A stretch of 64,000 nucleotides of DNA from Tabrizicola sp. (GTDB lineage Bacteria; Pseudomonadota; Alphaproteobacteria; Rhodobacterales; Rhodobacteraceae): NCBI RefSeq assembly GCF_016793705.1, contig NZ_JAEULO010000018.1, positions 1-64,000 on the forward strand, read 5' to 3'. Shown here one piece after another: positions 7,726 to 17,741 of the stretch. The position numbers and the translations under genes were made by a program. Numbering within the stretch: the stretch's first letter is position 1; every line of letters starts with the position of its first letter. The notes under the pieces were generated by a model, which did not search any database, was not told where the DNA came from, and saw only the letters and a list, made by a program, of their open reading frames with translations.

Positions 7726-8643
7726 TCAGCGGCCGATCTCGTCCAGGTCGTAGGGCGTGGACTGGTAGATCTCATTGATCCAGTTGCCGTAGAGAAGATG
7801 CGCGTGGCTGCGCCAGCGGTTCAAGGGCGGGCGCGAGGGGTTGTCGTCGGGGTAGTAGTTCAGCGGCACGTTGATCGGGGTGCCGTTGGCCACGTCGCGG
7901 TCGTACTCCTGCTTCAGCGTGTCGCTGTCATATTCGAAGTGGTTGAAGATGTAGAGCGCACGGTGGGCGGCGTCCTCGACCAGGCAGGGCCCGACCTCGT
8001 CCGAGCCGAGAAGAGTCTTCAGCCCCGACGCGGCGGCGATCTCGCCCTCGCGCATCTCGGTCCAGCGGCTGACCGGGATCACGAAATCATCCGAGAAGCC
8101 GCGCAGATAGGGCGAGGTGGGGGCGAGGTTCTGGTGGCGGAAGCAGCCGAAGGCCTTGGCGGGCAGCATGTGCTTCTTCACGCCGTGGAAATGGTTGATC
8201 ATCGCCATCCCGCCCCAGCAGACTCCGAAGGTGGACTGCACGTTGGACTGCGTCCAGTCCATCACCTCGCAAAGCTCGTCCCAGTAGGTGACATCCTCGA
8301 AAGCGAGGTGCTCGATGGGCGCGCCGGTGATGATCAGCCCGTCGAACTTCTCGCTCCGGACGTCCTGGAAAGGGCGGTAGAAGGTCGCCATGTGCTCGGC
8401 GGCGGTGTTCTTCGTCGTGTGTTCGGACATGCGGATCAGGTGCAGGTCGATCTGCAGGGGCGTGGCCCCGATCAGCCGGGCGAACTGGTTCTCGGTCTGG
8501 ATCTTCTTCGGCATCAGGTTGAGAAGACCGATCCGCAGGGGCCGGATGTCCTGATGCGCGGCGCGGTCGGGGGACATGACCATGACACCCTCGGACCGCA
8601 GCACGTCATAGGCGGGCAGGGTTTCGGGCAGGGTGATGGGCAT
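7726..8643 (-). CDS. metA: Homoserine O-acyltransferase MetA (acetyl-CoA type predicted)
   Basis: First committed step of methionine synthesis: acylation of homoserine. The 305-residue protein has '[13 protein letters not shown]', the nucleophile Cys in 'GVCWGGMA' (residue ~142), and the His/Glu of '[10 protein letters not shown]'. At the substrate-selecting position the sequence is 'TGAPIEHL', with Glu where the E. coli succinyltransferase has Gly. Published MetA work links Glu there to acetyl-CoA, so acetylation is predicted. ATG 8643 is chosen by family N-terminus 'MPITLPE'. No SAM-II-like leader fits in the 58-bp upstream gap. Confidence 0.93.
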   Translation of the reverse strand: MPITLPETLPAYDVLRSEGVMVMSPDRAAHQDIRPLRIGLLNLMPKKIQTENQFARLIGATPLQIDLHLIRMSEHTTKNTAAEHMATFYRPFQDVRSEKFDGLIITGAPIEHLAFEDVTYWDELCEVMDWTQSNVQSTFGVCWGGMAMINHFHGVKKHMLPAKAFGCFRHQNLAPTSPYLRGFSDDFVIPVSRWTEMREGEIAAASGLKTLLGSDEVGPCLVEDAAHRALYIFNHFEYDSDTLKQEYDRDVANGTPINVPLNYYPDDNPSRPPLNRWRSHAHLLYGNWINEIYQSTPYDLDEIGR

Positions 8644-8701
8644 GGGTCGGGTCCTTGGAATGAGGGCCAAGAGCTAGGGGGTTATCGTTCCGGTTGCAAG
8701 G

Positions 8702-9559
8702 TCAGGCGCGGTCGATGGCGCGGGCCATGAGCGCGTCGAAATCCTGCGTGCTGGCGACCGCGCCGACTTCCTCGGCCGTAACGGTCACGCCCCAGCGCGC
8801 CATCGCGGCATAGCGCGGCTGGCGGTGGGCAAGGGCGCGGGCAAAGGTCCAGCGGACGAAATGGTCTGGATCGCAGGTTTCCTCGGTCACGGAATGGGTT
8901 GCGCGGTAATCTTCCCACATCGCGTGAAGGAAGGTTGGCTGGTAATACATCGGTTTCGGCGCGCGGTCGAAGCGTTTCACCAGTTCCGCCGTATGGGCAT
9001 CGGATCCCTTGATCCAGACCATCAGCAGGGTGTCGGCAAGCTGGCGCATCACCGGATCCTGCGGGTCCTCGGGCTCGACCACCTCGCAGATCGAGCCGGA
9101 GGTATCGCAGACGAAGTTCGGGTAGCCGTAGATTTCCTCGGCCCGTTCCATGAAGCGGGCGGTGTCGAGCGTGGCGGCGATTTCCGCCTGACGGTGCTGG
9201 TCCTGCCGCTTCATGTATTCGGCGAAGGGCACACCGCCCTTGGCAGGGTCGCCGGGCTTGCCGAGGTAGGTGGAGAGCGGCGCGAGATTGTCGAAGGTGA
9301 TGTTCGAGGCGATGTAGACCGAGTCGGTCATGAGGAGTTCGCGCAAGAGCGGCACCTTCATCGCCTCGCGCTTGAAGTTGTCGGCGATGAATTCGCCCAT
9401 GTAGCGGGTGCCGATCCGGTAGTCGACCGAGTAGTGGAACCAGTCGCCGTGATCGCGGAGGAGGTTCGAGAGGTAGGTCTTGCCGAGGCCGGACATGCCG
9501 AAGAGCATGATCCGCTTGCGGGAGGCTTTCAGGTAGTCGGCACCGGAACGGTAGATCAT
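8702..9559 (-). CDS. P-loop ATPase of unknown role
   Basis: A 285-residue cytoplasmic protein with a clear Walker A, 'GMSGLGKTYLSNLL' (residue ~20), and a probable acidic Walker B region around 'FVCDTSGS'. It resembles the Rhodobacterales proteins annotated simply as ATPase. No kinase or regulator domain beyond the nucleotide-binding fold is recognised. ATG 9559 is taken for its GAGGTGACGCG leader. It precedes metA by 58 bp on the same strand. Confidence 0.75.
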   Translation of the reverse strand: MIYRSGADYLKASRKRIMLFGMSGLGKTYLSNLLRDHGDWFHYSVDYRIGTRYMGEFIADNFKREAMKVPLLRELLMTDSVYIASNITFDNLAPLSTYLGKPGDPAKGGVPFAEYMKRQDQHRQAEIAATLDTARFMERAEEIYGYPNFVCDTSGSICEVVEPEDPQDPVMRQLADTLLMVWIKGSDAHTAELVKRFDRAPKPMYYQPTFLHAMWEDYRATHSVTEETCDPDHFVRWTFARALAHRQPRYAAMARWGVTVTAEEVGAVASTQDFDALMARAIDRA

Positions 9560-9611
9560 CGCGTCACCTCTTCGCGGCATCTGTTAGCCGGGCGGGGGGC
9601 GTTCCACAACG

Positions 9612-9643
9612 GAAAACCCCGCCCGGTCGGGGGCGGGGTTTGT
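9612..9643 (-). terminator. Intrinsic terminator of the FadL-like gene
   Basis: An 11-bp stem, AAACCCCGCCC (9614-9624) with GGGCGGGGTTT (9631-9641); on the minus strand it is followed by TTTT. Confidence 0.85.
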
Positions 9644-9662
9644 TATCGCAGGGTGTGGCGTA

Positions 9663-10730
9663 TTAGAACGTATAGCCGATCTTGATGCCGACGCCGACAC
9701 CGCTGTTGCCGGTGAAGACGCCGCCGATCGGCGGGTTCGTCGTGGCATCGCCAAGATCAACGTAGCGGATGCCGCCGGTGATCTTCATGTTGTCCATCGT
9801 ATAGGTCGCGGCGAGGCCGATGCTCTTCATCCCGTCGGTCGGGCCGAGGTTTCCTGTGGTCTCGCCATCGGCCTTCTCGTAGCCAAGGGTCACGGCACCC
9901 GACCAGTTCTCGTTGAATCGGCGACCGATGCCAAGGTTGTAGGTCACGCGGTCGCTGGCATAGTCGACCAGCGGGTCGGCCGGCGGATAGATTGGCGGGT
10001 CGATGATGAAGGCGGTCCAGTCCACCCAGCGGATCGAGCCGAAGAGCAGCGTGTCCTTGGCGATGCCGGTCTGGAATTCCAGGTTCACCGACTGCGGAAT
10101 CTCGGTGTCGAATGTCCCCGGGATGGCGCCAAACTCCACCGACTCGAGAGAGTGGGTGATCGCCGAGTTGTAGGTCAATGCGACGCGGGCGGCGATTTCC
10201 GGTTTTTCCCAGGCGATGCCGAGGACATAGCCCAGTTCGGAATCGTGGTTGGTGGTCAGCGTGTAGCCGCCGATGAAGGGCAGCGAGACCTCGCCATGCA
10301 CGGTCTCGTAGCGCAGACCGCCATAGACCGAGACGTTGTTCTCGAATTTGTAGCGCAGAAGCGCGGTGATGGCGTTGGAGGTCAGCTCGGCGGTGGACCC
10401 CGCAAGCGGATAGGGCGCTGCGCTGGCCGGATAGTTGACGTTCGCGCCGATCGGCTGGTCGAGGATCATCGCCAGCGCCATCCGGTCGCCGATGTCCATC
10501 TTGTAGCCGAGGCTCCAGGAATTGTAGCTTCCGGCCATGTCGCCCGAGCTGACCGCTCCGCCGCCGACCGCGCCCTCGACCGTCGGGTCAAAATGCCCGA
10601 AGCTGAGCTCGGCGTAGCGGCCCTGCTCGAAGAGAATGGCTACCGACTGCGTCGACCGTTCCACGCCCCCTGCGTGTGCGCCGGTTGCGGCGGCTGCCAG
10701 GGCCGTGGTGGCCAAAAGAATGCGCTTCAT
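9663..10730 (-). CDS. OmpP1/FadL-family outer-membrane protein
   Basis: A 355-residue beta-barrel. It has a signal peptide (KR then 'ILLATTALAAAATGAHA' with an A-H-A cleavage site), alternating amphipathic strands, and a C-terminal 'IKIGYTF' ending in aromatic Phe as BAM substrates do. FadL-type proteins pass long-chain fatty acids or other hydrophobic compounds across the outer membrane. ATG 10730 places the basic residues directly ahead of the signal helix. Monocistronic with its own terminator. Confidence 0.82.
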   Translation of the reverse strand: MKRILLATTALAAAATGAHAGGVERSTQSVAILFEQGRYAELSFGHFDPTVEGAVGGGAVSSGDMAGSYNSWSLGYKMDIGDRMALAMILDQPIGANVNYPASAAPYPLAGSTAELTSNAITALLRYKFENNVSVYGGLRYETVHGEVSLPFIGGYTLTTNHDSELGYVLGIAWEKPEIAARVALTYNSAITHSLESVEFGAIPGTFDTEIPQSVNLEFQTGIAKDTLLFGSIRWVDWTAFIIDPPIYPPADPLVDYASDRVTYNLGIGRRFNENWSGAVTLGYEKADGETTGNLGPTDGMKSIGLAATYTMDNMKITGGIRYVDLGDATTNPPIGGVFTGNSGVGVGIKIGYTF

Positions 10731-10810
10731 GTTCCTCATCCCCGATCAAGGATTTCCCCTGCGAAGAAGGCTAGGCGCAGCGCGTCAACCGGTCAATCAA
10801 TGACGCCGCG

Positions 10811-11698
10811 TCACGGATTCGTGACCCTGCGACCCTGTGGCGCAGATGCGCCACCCCGCAGCGTGATCCAGATGCCGAGGAAGATCAGCGCGGCCCCGGC
10901 GAAGAGCGATGCCTGGATGGGCTCGTCGTAGAACAGCGCGCCGACGACGGCGATGATCGGCAGGCGGGCGAAGTCAACCGGGACGACGGTGCTGGCGGGG
11001 GCGAGCGAGAGGGCCGTCGTGAGCGAGAAATGCGCGGTGATGCCGGAAATGCCGATCAGCACGAGCCAGGGCAGGGTGGCCAGCGTCGGCCATGTCACGG
11101 GGCCGAACAGCATGATCGCCAGCGTTCCGAAGACCGCCTGCATCAGCGTCAGCCAGAAGAGGATCGACAGGATCGGCTCGCCCTTGGTCAGAAGCTTGGT
11201 CATCAGGCTGGTCGAGGCGAAGAAGAACGCTGCCCCCGCGGCGGCCAGGACGCCGGGCTCGACATGGCCGAAGTCGGGGCGGGCGACGATCAGCACCCCG
11301 GCAAAGCCGAGCGCGGCGGCAACAAGCTTGCGGCGTGTCAGTGCCTCGCCCAGGACGAGGGGCGAAAGCAGGATCACCCAGATCGGCGATGTGAACTCCA
11401 GCGCGAAGACCTGGGCGAGGGGGATCATGGTGAGTGCCCAGAACCAGAGCGACTGGCCGGTGAAATGAAAGACGTTGCGCACCAGGTGGCTGGGAAGCCG
11501 GTCGGTGCGGATGTCACCGCGCCTGCCGAGGGCCAGCGCGACGGCGACGATGATGACCCAGCCGATCATCGAGCGGTAGGCGAGGATCTCGAACGTGTCG
11601 TGCACGCCCTTGATCTGCCGCGTGGCGATGGCCATGGCGGTGAAGGCGGCGATGGCTCCGGTCATCCAGAGCGCGGCGGCGAGCGGGCGGTGGGTCAT
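10811..11698 (-). CDS. DMT-superfamily (EamA) transporter
   Basis: A 295-residue inner-membrane protein with about ten hydrophobic helices in two EamA repeats. Motifs such as 'EFTSPIWVILLSPLVLGE' in repeat 1 and 'LARLPI-like VDFARLPIIAVVG' in repeat 2 are typical of drug/metabolite exporters. The substrate is not deducible. ATG 11698 is chosen as nearest the first helix. Divergent from the small membrane protein at 11800. Confidence 0.85.
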   Translation of the reverse strand: MTHRPLAAALWMTGAIAAFTAMAIATRQIKGVHDTFEILAYRSMIGWVIIVAVALALGRRGDIRTDRLPSHLVRNVFHFTGQSLWFWALTMIPLAQVFALEFTSPIWVILLSPLVLGEALTRRKLVAAALGFAGVLIVARPDFGHVEPGVLAAAGAAFFFASTSLMTKLLTKGEPILSILFWLTLMQAVFGTLAIMLFGPVTWPTLATLPWLVLIGISGITAHFSLTTALSLAPASTVVPVDFARLPIIAVVGALFYDEPIQASLFAGAALIFLGIWITLRGGASAPQGRRVTNP

Positions 11699-11799
11699 GC
11701 CGCAGACCCTTGCCGGGTGGGGCGGGAATGTCCAGAGCTTGACTTCGGGCAAGGCGGGCAGGGCGGGCCTCGGGTAGGGACAGGGCAGGAGGGTCGGAC

Positions 11800-12270
11800 A
11801 TGGATCTCTATGTGCTGGCGCGGGTCCTGCATGTGCTGGCGGTGGTGCACTGGATCGGCGGGGTGGCGATGGTGACGCTGGTGATCCTGCCGCAGATGCG
11901 AGGACTGCCTGCGGCGGACCGGATCGCGACCTTCGAGCGGCTGGAGGGCCGCTTCGGCGGGCAGGCGAAGCTGTCGACGCTGGTCGCGGGCCTGTCGGGC
12001 CTCTGGATGCTGGGACTGACCGACGGCTGGGGCCTGTTCCTGTTGCCGGGCTACTGGTGGCTGCACCTGATGGTCGCGGTCTGGGCGCTGTTCACGCTGA
12101 TCCTCTTCGTGCTGGAGCCCTTGGTCCTGCACCGCTGGTTCCACGTCCGCGCCACGCGCGACCCGGAGGGCACCTTCGCGCTCGTCCTGCGGCTGCACCG
12201 GGTGCTGCTGGCGCTGTCGGCGCTGGCGGTGGCAGGCGCGGTGCAGGGCGCGCATGGCGGGCTCTACTAG
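11800..12270 (+). CDS. Small integral membrane protein (CopD-like)
   Basis: A 156-residue protein with four predicted membrane helices. Conserved-looking His residues lie near helix ends ('ARVLHVLAVVHWIGG', 'WWLHLMVAVW', 'LRLHRVLL'), reminiscent of heme- or copper-related CopD-type four-helix proteins. Function is not established. Its TAG stop overlaps the stop of the convergent dehydrogenase within one CTAG. Confidence 0.7.
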   Translation: MDLYVLARVLHVLAVVHWIGGVAMVTLVILPQMRGLPAADRIATFERLEGRFGGQAKLSTLVAGLSGLWMLGLTDGWGLFLLPGYWWLHLMVAVWALFTLILFVLEPLVLHRWFHVRATRDPEGTFALVLRLHRVLLALSALAVAGAVQGAHGGLY

Positions 12271-13256
12271 CCGGGTACGACGAGGACCTTGACCTCTCCC
12301 GGCAATGCAGGGTTGGCAATGGCCTCCGGCGCCTCGGTGAGCGGGATCACGCGCGAGATCAGGGGGGTAGTGTCGATCCGGCCCTCGCTCAGCATCGCCG
12401 CTGCGCGGGCCTGGGTGAAGGGGTTGATGAAGCTGTAGAGCAGCCGGATTTCGCGGAAGAGCAGGTCGAAGGGCTCGATCCTGACCGTCTCGCCCTGCGG
12501 CATGACGCCGAGAACCACCACACGGCCCCCGGAGCGGGTGAGGCGCGGGGCCATCTCCACCGTTTCGGCGACGCCTGCGCATTCGAGGACGAGATCGGCG
12601 CCTTGCGGAAGAAGCGCGTGGGCCTCGGCCTCGGTCGCGGCGGTGTGGCTGGCGCCGAGCGACAGGGCAAGGTCGCGCTTGGCGGGGTGGCGGGTGACGA
12701 GGGTGACTTCGGCCCCGGCGTTGCGCGCCAGTTGCACCGCGAGAAGACCGATCACCCCGCCGCCAAGGACGATGACCCGCTCGCCGGGGATCGGCGCGCC
12801 GAGGTCCAGCCCGTGCAGGGTGCAGGCGAGCGGTTCGGCGAAGGCGGCGTGCTGCGGGTTCAGGCCAGGGACCGGGATGGCGCGGTGGGCGGGGATCACC
12901 GTCCGTTCGGCGAAACCGCCGTCGCGGTGGATGCCGATGGCGCTGTTGCGGGCGCAGAGGTTGACCCTCCCGCGCAGGCATTGGTCGCAAGAACCGCAGG
13001 CGATGTTCGGGTCGCAGGTCACGCGGGTGCCGAGGGGCAGGGTGACGCCCTCGCCGCAGGCCACGACTTCGCCCGCGAATTCATGGCCGAGCGTGACGGG
13101 CGGGGCGCAGGGAAACTCGCCCCTGAAGAGATGCCGGTCGGTGCCGCAGATGCCCGCCGCCTGGACCCGGACCAGGACCTCGCCGGGACCGGGACCCGGA
13201 TCCGGGACCTCGACCAGGCCGATCCTGCCCACCGCCTGCAACCGGACTGCCTGCAT
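12267..13256 (-). CDS. Zinc-dependent alcohol/polyol dehydrogenase (MDR family)
   Basis: A 329-residue medium-chain dehydrogenase. The catalytic zinc ligands are in 'GICGTDRHLF' and 'GHEFAGEV'; the structural zinc Cys cluster is 'CGSCDQCLRGRVNLC'; the NAD(P) Rossmann motif is 'VLGGGVIGLLAVQ'. The set resembles sorbitol/threonine dehydrogenases. The substrate is unknown. ATG 13256 has a strong GGGAGGGG leader. Confidence 0.85.
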   Translation of the reverse strand: MQAVRLQAVGRIGLVEVPDPGPGPGEVLVRVQAAGICGTDRHLFRGEFPCAPPVTLGHEFAGEVVACGEGVTLPLGTRVTCDPNIACGSCDQCLRGRVNLCARNSAIGIHRDGGFAERTVIPAHRAIPVPGLNPQHAAFAEPLACTLHGLDLGAPIPGERVIVLGGGVIGLLAVQLARNAGAEVTLVTRHPAKRDLALSLGASHTAATEAEAHALLPQGADLVLECAGVAETVEMAPRLTRSGGRVVVLGVMPQGETVRIEPFDLLFREIRLLYSFINPFTQARAAAMLSEGRIDTTPLISRVIPLTEAPEAIANPALPGEVKVLVVPG

Positions 13257-13411
13257 TTTCGCCCCTCCCTTGACCCGGCGATCATGGCATGGGCGCAGGG
13301 GCCTGTCGCCGGGTCTCTGTGCACAGGCGGAGGGGCAGGGTGCAGGGCCCCACGGTTGCCTTGACTCGCGAGGCGGCCTATCTGGTCGGCTGCAGCAGGA
13401 AAGGAAGCCGC

Positions 13412-14005
13412 ATGAGCCTCGATCAAGCCACCGGGCGCCAGACCGACCACCCGGTCGCCCCCGAGTTTCCGGCGCGCTGGTCGCCGAGGTCCTTCACCGA
13501 CCGGGAGCTGTCGGAGGGCGAGGTCATGTCTCTGCTGGAGGCCGCTCGCTGGGCGCCATCGGCATCGAACCACCAGCCCTGGCGGCTGGTCTGGACGCGC
13601 CGGGGCGAGGCGGGATTTGCGGCGATCGCGGACACGCTAACCGGCAACAACCCGCTCTGGGCCGGGAAGGCGGCGGTGCTGTTCGCGGTGGCCTCGAAGG
13701 ATACGGTGCTGAACCGCGAAGGGGCGGAGGTTGCGAACCACACGGCGGGCTTCGACACCGGCGCGGCCTGGATGAGCCTTGCGCTACAGGCACAGACAAT
13801 GGGGCTGTTCGCGCATGCCATGGGCGGGTTTGACAAGGACCGGCTGGCGGCTGCGGTGGGTCTTCCGGACAGCCACACGCTGCACTGCGTTGTGGCAGTG
13901 GGCGAGCAGGGGCCAGCCAAGGCGCTGCCCGATCATCTGCGCGAGCGGGAGAAGCCGAGCGGGCGGAAGCCGGTCAGTGAATTCTCGGTCCACGGGCGGT
14001 TCTAG
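13412..14005 (+). CDS. Nitroreductase-family flavoprotein
   Basis: A 197-residue FMN-dependent oxidoreductase. The N-terminal FMN-binding segment 'RSFTDRELS...AARWAPSASNHQPWR' and the later 'GMSLAL-like GAAWMSLALQAQTMGL' region match the family. Substrate unknown. ATG 13412 has AAAGGAAG upstream. Its TAG stop shares a CTAG with the convergent cupin gene. Confidence 0.85.
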   Translation: MSLDQATGRQTDHPVAPEFPARWSPRSFTDRELSEGEVMSLLEAARWAPSASNHQPWRLVWTRRGEAGFAAIADTLTGNNPLWAGKAAVLFAVASKDTVLNREGAEVANHTAGFDTGAAWMSLALQAQTMGLFAHAMGGFDKDRLAAAVGLPDSHTLHCVVAVGEQGPAKALPDHLREREKPSGRKPVSEFSVHGRF

Positions 14006-14418
14006 CCCGCCGGATTCTCCGGTTCCGCAAGATAGTCATGGTCGGCGACGGGGCCTTCCCAGTCGACCGTGCTGCCGTTCAGCGCCGCATGCACCGCGAT
14101 ATGGGTCATGGCGGCATCCGGCGCGGAGCCGTGCCAGTGCCGCTCGCCCGCAGCGAACCAGACCACGTCGCCGGGCAGAAGCTCGACCACCGGGCCGCCG
14201 TCTGACTGCGCCCGGCCACGGCCTTCGGTGATGATGAGAAGCTGGCCCAGCGGATGCGTGTGCCAGTTGGTCCGGGCACCGGGCTGGAAGGTCACCATGG
14301 CCGATCCGGGACGCCCCGGCGGCTCGGCCCCGATCACGGGGTCCATGCGGACGCTTCCGGTGAACCATTGCTCCTGGCCCTGGACGGCTGAGCGGCTGCC
14401 CTTGCGGTGAAGCTCCAT
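14002..14418 (-). CDS. Cupin-domain protein
   Basis: A 138-residue single-domain cupin. Metal-binding motif 1 is 'WHTHPLGQLLIITEG' and motif 2 is 'PGDVVWFAAGERHWHG', with the usual inter-motif spacing. Such proteins resemble the cupin hydroxynitrile-lyase/decarboxylase group, but the reaction cannot be assigned. ATG 14418 has GGAG 6 nt upstream; it starts 3 bp beyond the guaA stop, so it is probably cotranscribed with guaA. Confidence 0.82.
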   Translation of the reverse strand: MELHRKGSRSAVQGQEQWFTGSVRMDPVIGAEPPGRPGSAMVTFQPGARTNWHTHPLGQLLIITEGRGRAQSDGGPVVELLPGDVVWFAAGERHWHGSAPDAAMTHIAVHAALNGSTVDWEGPVADHDYLAEPENPAG

Positions 14419-14421
14419 CAC

Positions 14422-15996
14422 CTACTCCAGTTCGATGGTCCCCGGCGGCTTCGAGGTGCAGTCGTAGAAGACCCGGTTCACGCCCTTGACTTCGTTGATG
14501 ATCCTTGTGGCGGTTTCGCCCAGGAAATCATGGGTGAAAGGATAGTAGTCGGCGGTCATCCCGTCCACGCTGGTAACGGCGCGGAGGGCCAAGGCGTAGT
14601 CATAGGTCCGCCCGTCGCCCATCACGCCCACGGTGCGCATCGGCAGGATGGCGGCGAAGGCCTGCCAGATCTCATCATAGAGCCCGTGCTTGCGGATCTG
14701 GTCGATGTAGACCGCATCGGCCCGGCGCAGGATGTCGAGCTTCTCGCGGGTGATCTCTCCCGGGCAGCGGATGGCGAGGCCGGGGCCGGGGAAGGGGTGG
14801 CGGCCGATGAAGCTTTGCGGCAGGCCGAGTTCCCGGCCGAGCGCACGGACCTCGTCCTTGAAAAGCTCGCGCAGGGGTTCCACCAGTTTCAGGCCCATCT
14901 TCGCAGGGAGTCCGCCGACGTTGTGGTGGCTCTTGATGGTGACGGAAGGTCCGCCGGAGAAGCTGACGCTTTCGATCACGTCGGGGTAGAGGGTGCCTTG
15001 GGCGAGGAATTTTGCCCCGCCGACCTCGTTCGCGTGCTTCTGGAACACGTCGATGAAGAGCTTGCCGATGGTCTTGCGCTTGACCTCGGGGTCGGAGACG
15101 CCCTCCAGCGCGCCGAGGAAGAGGTCGCTTTCGTCGGCATGGATCAGCGGCATGTTGTAATGGTCGCGGAACATGGTGACGACCTGTTCGGCCTCGCCCA
15201 GCCGCAGAAGCCCGTGGTCGACAAAGACGCAGGTCAGCTGGTCGCCGATGGCTTCGTGGATCAGCACCGCCGCGACGGAGGAGTCCACTCCGCCCGACAA
15301 CCCGCAGATCACCTTGGCGTCGCCGACCTGCTCCCTGATCTTGCGGATCGCCTCCTCGCGATAGGCGCCCATCGTCCAGTCGCCCTTGAAGCCCGCGAGC
15401 TTGACGAAATTCTCGTAAAGCTGGGCGCCTTTCGGGGTGTGGTGGACCTCCGGGTGGAACTGGACGGCGTAGAAATGCCGCGCGGGGTCGGCGGTGATGG
15501 CGAAGGGGGCGTTGTGCGAGGTGCCGTAGACCTGGAAGCCGGGGGCGAGCTTCGACACATGGTCGCCGTGCGACATCCAGACCTGTTCCTGTGCCTGCGG
15601 ACCGGCTTCGGGCGGGAACCAGCCGGCGAGGATCGGGTGGGTCAGGTCGGTGGGGGTGACGAAGGCCTTGCCGAACTCTGCCGTGCCGTGGCCGCCTTCG
15701 ACATGCCCGCCCAAGGCATGCATCATCACCTGCTGGCCGTAGCAGATGCCGAGGATCGGGACCCCCAGGTCGAAGACCCCGGCGGGGGGCATCGGGGCAT
15801 TGTCCCAGTAGACGCTGGCCGGTCCACCAGAGAAGATCACCGCCTTCGGCGCGAAGGCTTTCAGGAAAGCCTCGTCCACGCGGTTGTAGGGGTGGATTTC
15901 GCAGTAGACGTTCAGCTCGCGCAGGCGGCGCGCGATCAGCTGCGTCACCTGGGACCCGAAGTCGATGATGAGGAGGCGGTCGTGTGTCTGGCTCAT
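14422..15996 (-). CDS. guaA: GMP synthase (glutamine-hydrolysing)
   Basis: Converts XMP to GMP using glutamine and ATP. The 524-residue enzyme has a class I amidotransferase domain with the nucleophile elbow 'GICYGQQ' and partner 'HPEVHH', then an ATP-pyrophosphatase P-loop '[10 protein letters not shown]', and the dimerisation domain ending '[11 protein letters not shown]'. The start '[16 protein letters not shown]' at 15996 matches the family; the frame stays open far upstream, but that part is antisense to the next gene. Confidence 0.96.
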   Translation of the reverse strand: MSQTHDRLLIIDFGSQVTQLIARRLRELNVYCEIHPYNRVDEAFLKAFAPKAVIFSGGPASVYWDNAPMPPAGVFDLGVPILGICYGQQVMMHALGGHVEGGHGTAEFGKAFVTPTDLTHPILAGWFPPEAGPQAQEQVWMSHGDHVSKLAPGFQVYGTSHNAPFAITADPARHFYAVQFHPEVHHTPKGAQLYENFVKLAGFKGDWTMGAYREEAIRKIREQVGDAKVICGLSGGVDSSVAAVLIHEAIGDQLTCVFVDHGLLRLGEAEQVVTMFRDHYNMPLIHADESDLFLGALEGVSDPEVKRKTIGKLFIDVFQKHANEVGGAKFLAQGTLYPDVIESVSFSGGPSVTIKSHHNVGGLPAKMGLKLVEPLRELFKDEVRALGRELGLPQSFIGRHPFPGPGLAIRCPGEITREKLDILRRADAVYIDQIRKHGLYDEIWQAFAAILPMRTVGVMGDGRTYDYALALRAVTSVDGMTADYYPFTHDFLGETATRIINEVKGVNRVFYDCTSKPPGTIELE

Positions 15997-16173
15997 GCGC
16001 CCGATTAGGCCGGGACGGGCGCGAGCGCAAGATATCGCGCGCGTCCGGTCGGCTGCGCGATGTCGTTTGCGACGGGTATGCATGTCGGTTTTGGAAAGGA
16101 TTGGACGGTTTCGAGGGGCGGTCCGCAGCGGTTTGGCGGCATAAGGGCGGCAGACAATTCCCGGAGGTGGACC

Positions 16174-17715
16174 ATGAACGAAGTTGCAGGGCGCAGGTCG
16201 CGCAGTGGTGGGGGAGCCAGCCGCCGGGCGGAACGCACCGCGATCAGCTTCGAGACCGCGCGTTACATCCAGCGCAACATCCCGAACTTCGAGATCCTGA
16301 ACGAGGAAGCGCTGCAGATCATCGAGGCCAACGCCGAAACGGTGCTGGAAGAGATCGGCGTCAACTTCGTCGAGAACCCCGATGCCCTGCGCCGCTGGCG
16401 CGAGGCAGGCGCCGACGTGAAGGGCGAGCGGGTGCACATTCCCCGCGGGCTGGCCCGGAAACTGGTCTCGACCGCGCCGAAGACCTTCACCCAGCACGCG
16501 CGGAACCCCGAGCGCAACGTCGAGATCGGCGGTCGCAATCTGGTGCTGGCTCCGGTCTACGGCCCGCCCTTCGTGCGCGACATGGAAGGCGGTCGCCGTT
16601 ATGCCACGCTGGAGGATTTCCGGAACTTCGTGAAGCTCGGCTATATGTCCAAGTGGCTGCACCATTCCGGCGGCACGGTCTGCGAGCCGACGGACATTCC
16701 GGTGAACAAGCGCCACCTCGACATGCTGCTCGCGCATATGACGCTGTCGGACAAGCCGTTCATGGGGTCGGTGACCGAGCCCTCCCGCGCCGCGGATTCG
16801 GTGGCGATGGCGAAGATCCTGTTCGGCAATGATTTCGTCGACCAGAACACGGTGATGACCAGCCTCATCAACATCAACTCGCCGATGACCTTCGACGGCA
16901 TCATGATGGGCGCGCTGGAGGTCTATGCGGCCAACAACCAGGCCAGCATTGTCTCGCCCTTCATCGTCGGTGGCGCGATGGCGCCGGTGACGGTGGCGGG
17001 GACGCTGACGCAGGTGCTGGCGGAAATCCTGGCCGGGGTCAGCTATTCGCAACTGGTCCGTCCGGGCTCGCCGGTCATCGCCGGGGCCTTCGTCACGTCC
17101 ATCGACATGAACTCGGGCGCGCCGACCTTCGGGACGCCGGAAGCGGCGCATATCACCTATGGCGCGGGCCAGCTGGTGCGGCGGCTGGGGCTGCCCTACC
17201 GCTCGGGCGGGTCGTTCTGCGGCTCGAAGCTGCCCGATGCGCAGGCGGCCTATGAGACCGCGAACAGCCTGAACATGGCGCTGCTGGCGGGGGTGAACTT
17301 CATGCTCCATGCCTGCGGCTGGCTGGAGGGCGGGCTGGTCTCCTCCTACGAGAAATTCGTGATGGACGCCGACCAGCTCGGTACGCTGCATCACCTGGCG
17401 CAGGGGGTCAGCATCGACACCAACGGCCAGGCAATGGACGCGATCCGCGAAGTCGGTCCCGGCGGCCACTACCTTGGCTGTGCCCATACACAGGCAAACT
17501 TCAAGTCGGCCTTCTGGCGGTCGGACCTCCTTGACTACAAGCCGTTCGAGACCTGGGCCGAGGAAGGGTCGCGCGACACCCAGACCCTTGCCAACGAACG
17601 GGTCCGCAAGCAGTTGGGTGACTACCAGGCCCCGGACATGGACCCCGGCACCCGCGAGGCACTGGACGCCTTCGTCGCCACCCGCAAGGCGGAAATGCCG
17701 GACGCCTTCATCTGA
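16174..17715 (+). CDS. MttB-superfamily (trimethylamine/betaine) methyltransferase, non-pyrrolysine
   Basis: A 513-residue protein of the trimethylamine methyltransferase superfamily, a TIM-barrel enzyme class that moves a methyl group from a quaternary or tertiary amine to a corrinoid protein. Features include '[22 protein letters not shown]' near the N-terminus and the barrel segments '[10 protein letters not shown]' and 'PNT-like [12 protein letters not shown]'. There is no in-frame amber codon, so it belongs to the non-pyrrolysine branch with substrates such as glycine betaine. No corrinoid protein gene is adjacent. The start has GGAGGTGG upstream. Confidence 0.85.
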   Translation: MNEVAGRRSRSGGGASRRAERTAISFETARYIQRNIPNFEILNEEALQIIEANAETVLEEIGVNFVENPDALRRWREAGADVKGERVHIPRGLARKLVSTAPKTFTQHARNPERNVEIGGRNLVLAPVYGPPFVRDMEGGRRYATLEDFRNFVKLGYMSKWLHHSGGTVCEPTDIPVNKRHLDMLLAHMTLSDKPFMGSVTEPSRAADSVAMAKILFGNDFVDQNTVMTSLININSPMTFDGIMMGALEVYAANNQASIVSPFIVGGAMAPVTVAGTLTQVLAEILAGVSYSQLVRPGSPVIAGAFVTSIDMNSGAPTFGTPEAAHITYGAGQLVRRLGLPYRSGGSFCGSKLPDAQAAYETANSLNMALLAGVNFMLHACGWLEGGLVSSYEKFVMDADQLGTLHHLAQGVSIDTNGQAMDAIREVGPGGHYLGCAHTQANFKSAFWRSDLLDYKPFETWAEEGSRDTQTLANERVRKQLGDYQAPDMDPGTREALDAFVATRKAEMPDAFI

Positions 17716-17741
17716 GGCCGCAGGGCGTGAGCAAAGACGGG

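Noticed and set aside
8644-8701. Possible SAM-II riboswitch ahead of metA
   Set aside because: Only 58 bp are available and the conserved pseudoknot elements are not seen.
15997-17487. Upstream continuation of the guaA frame to 1021 codons
   Set aside because: It lies antisense to the MttB-family gene and has no GMP synthase similarity; the family start is at 15996.
16174-17715. Pyrrolysine-containing trimethylamine methyltransferase
   Set aside because: There is no in-frame TAG and no pyl genes are present in the window.
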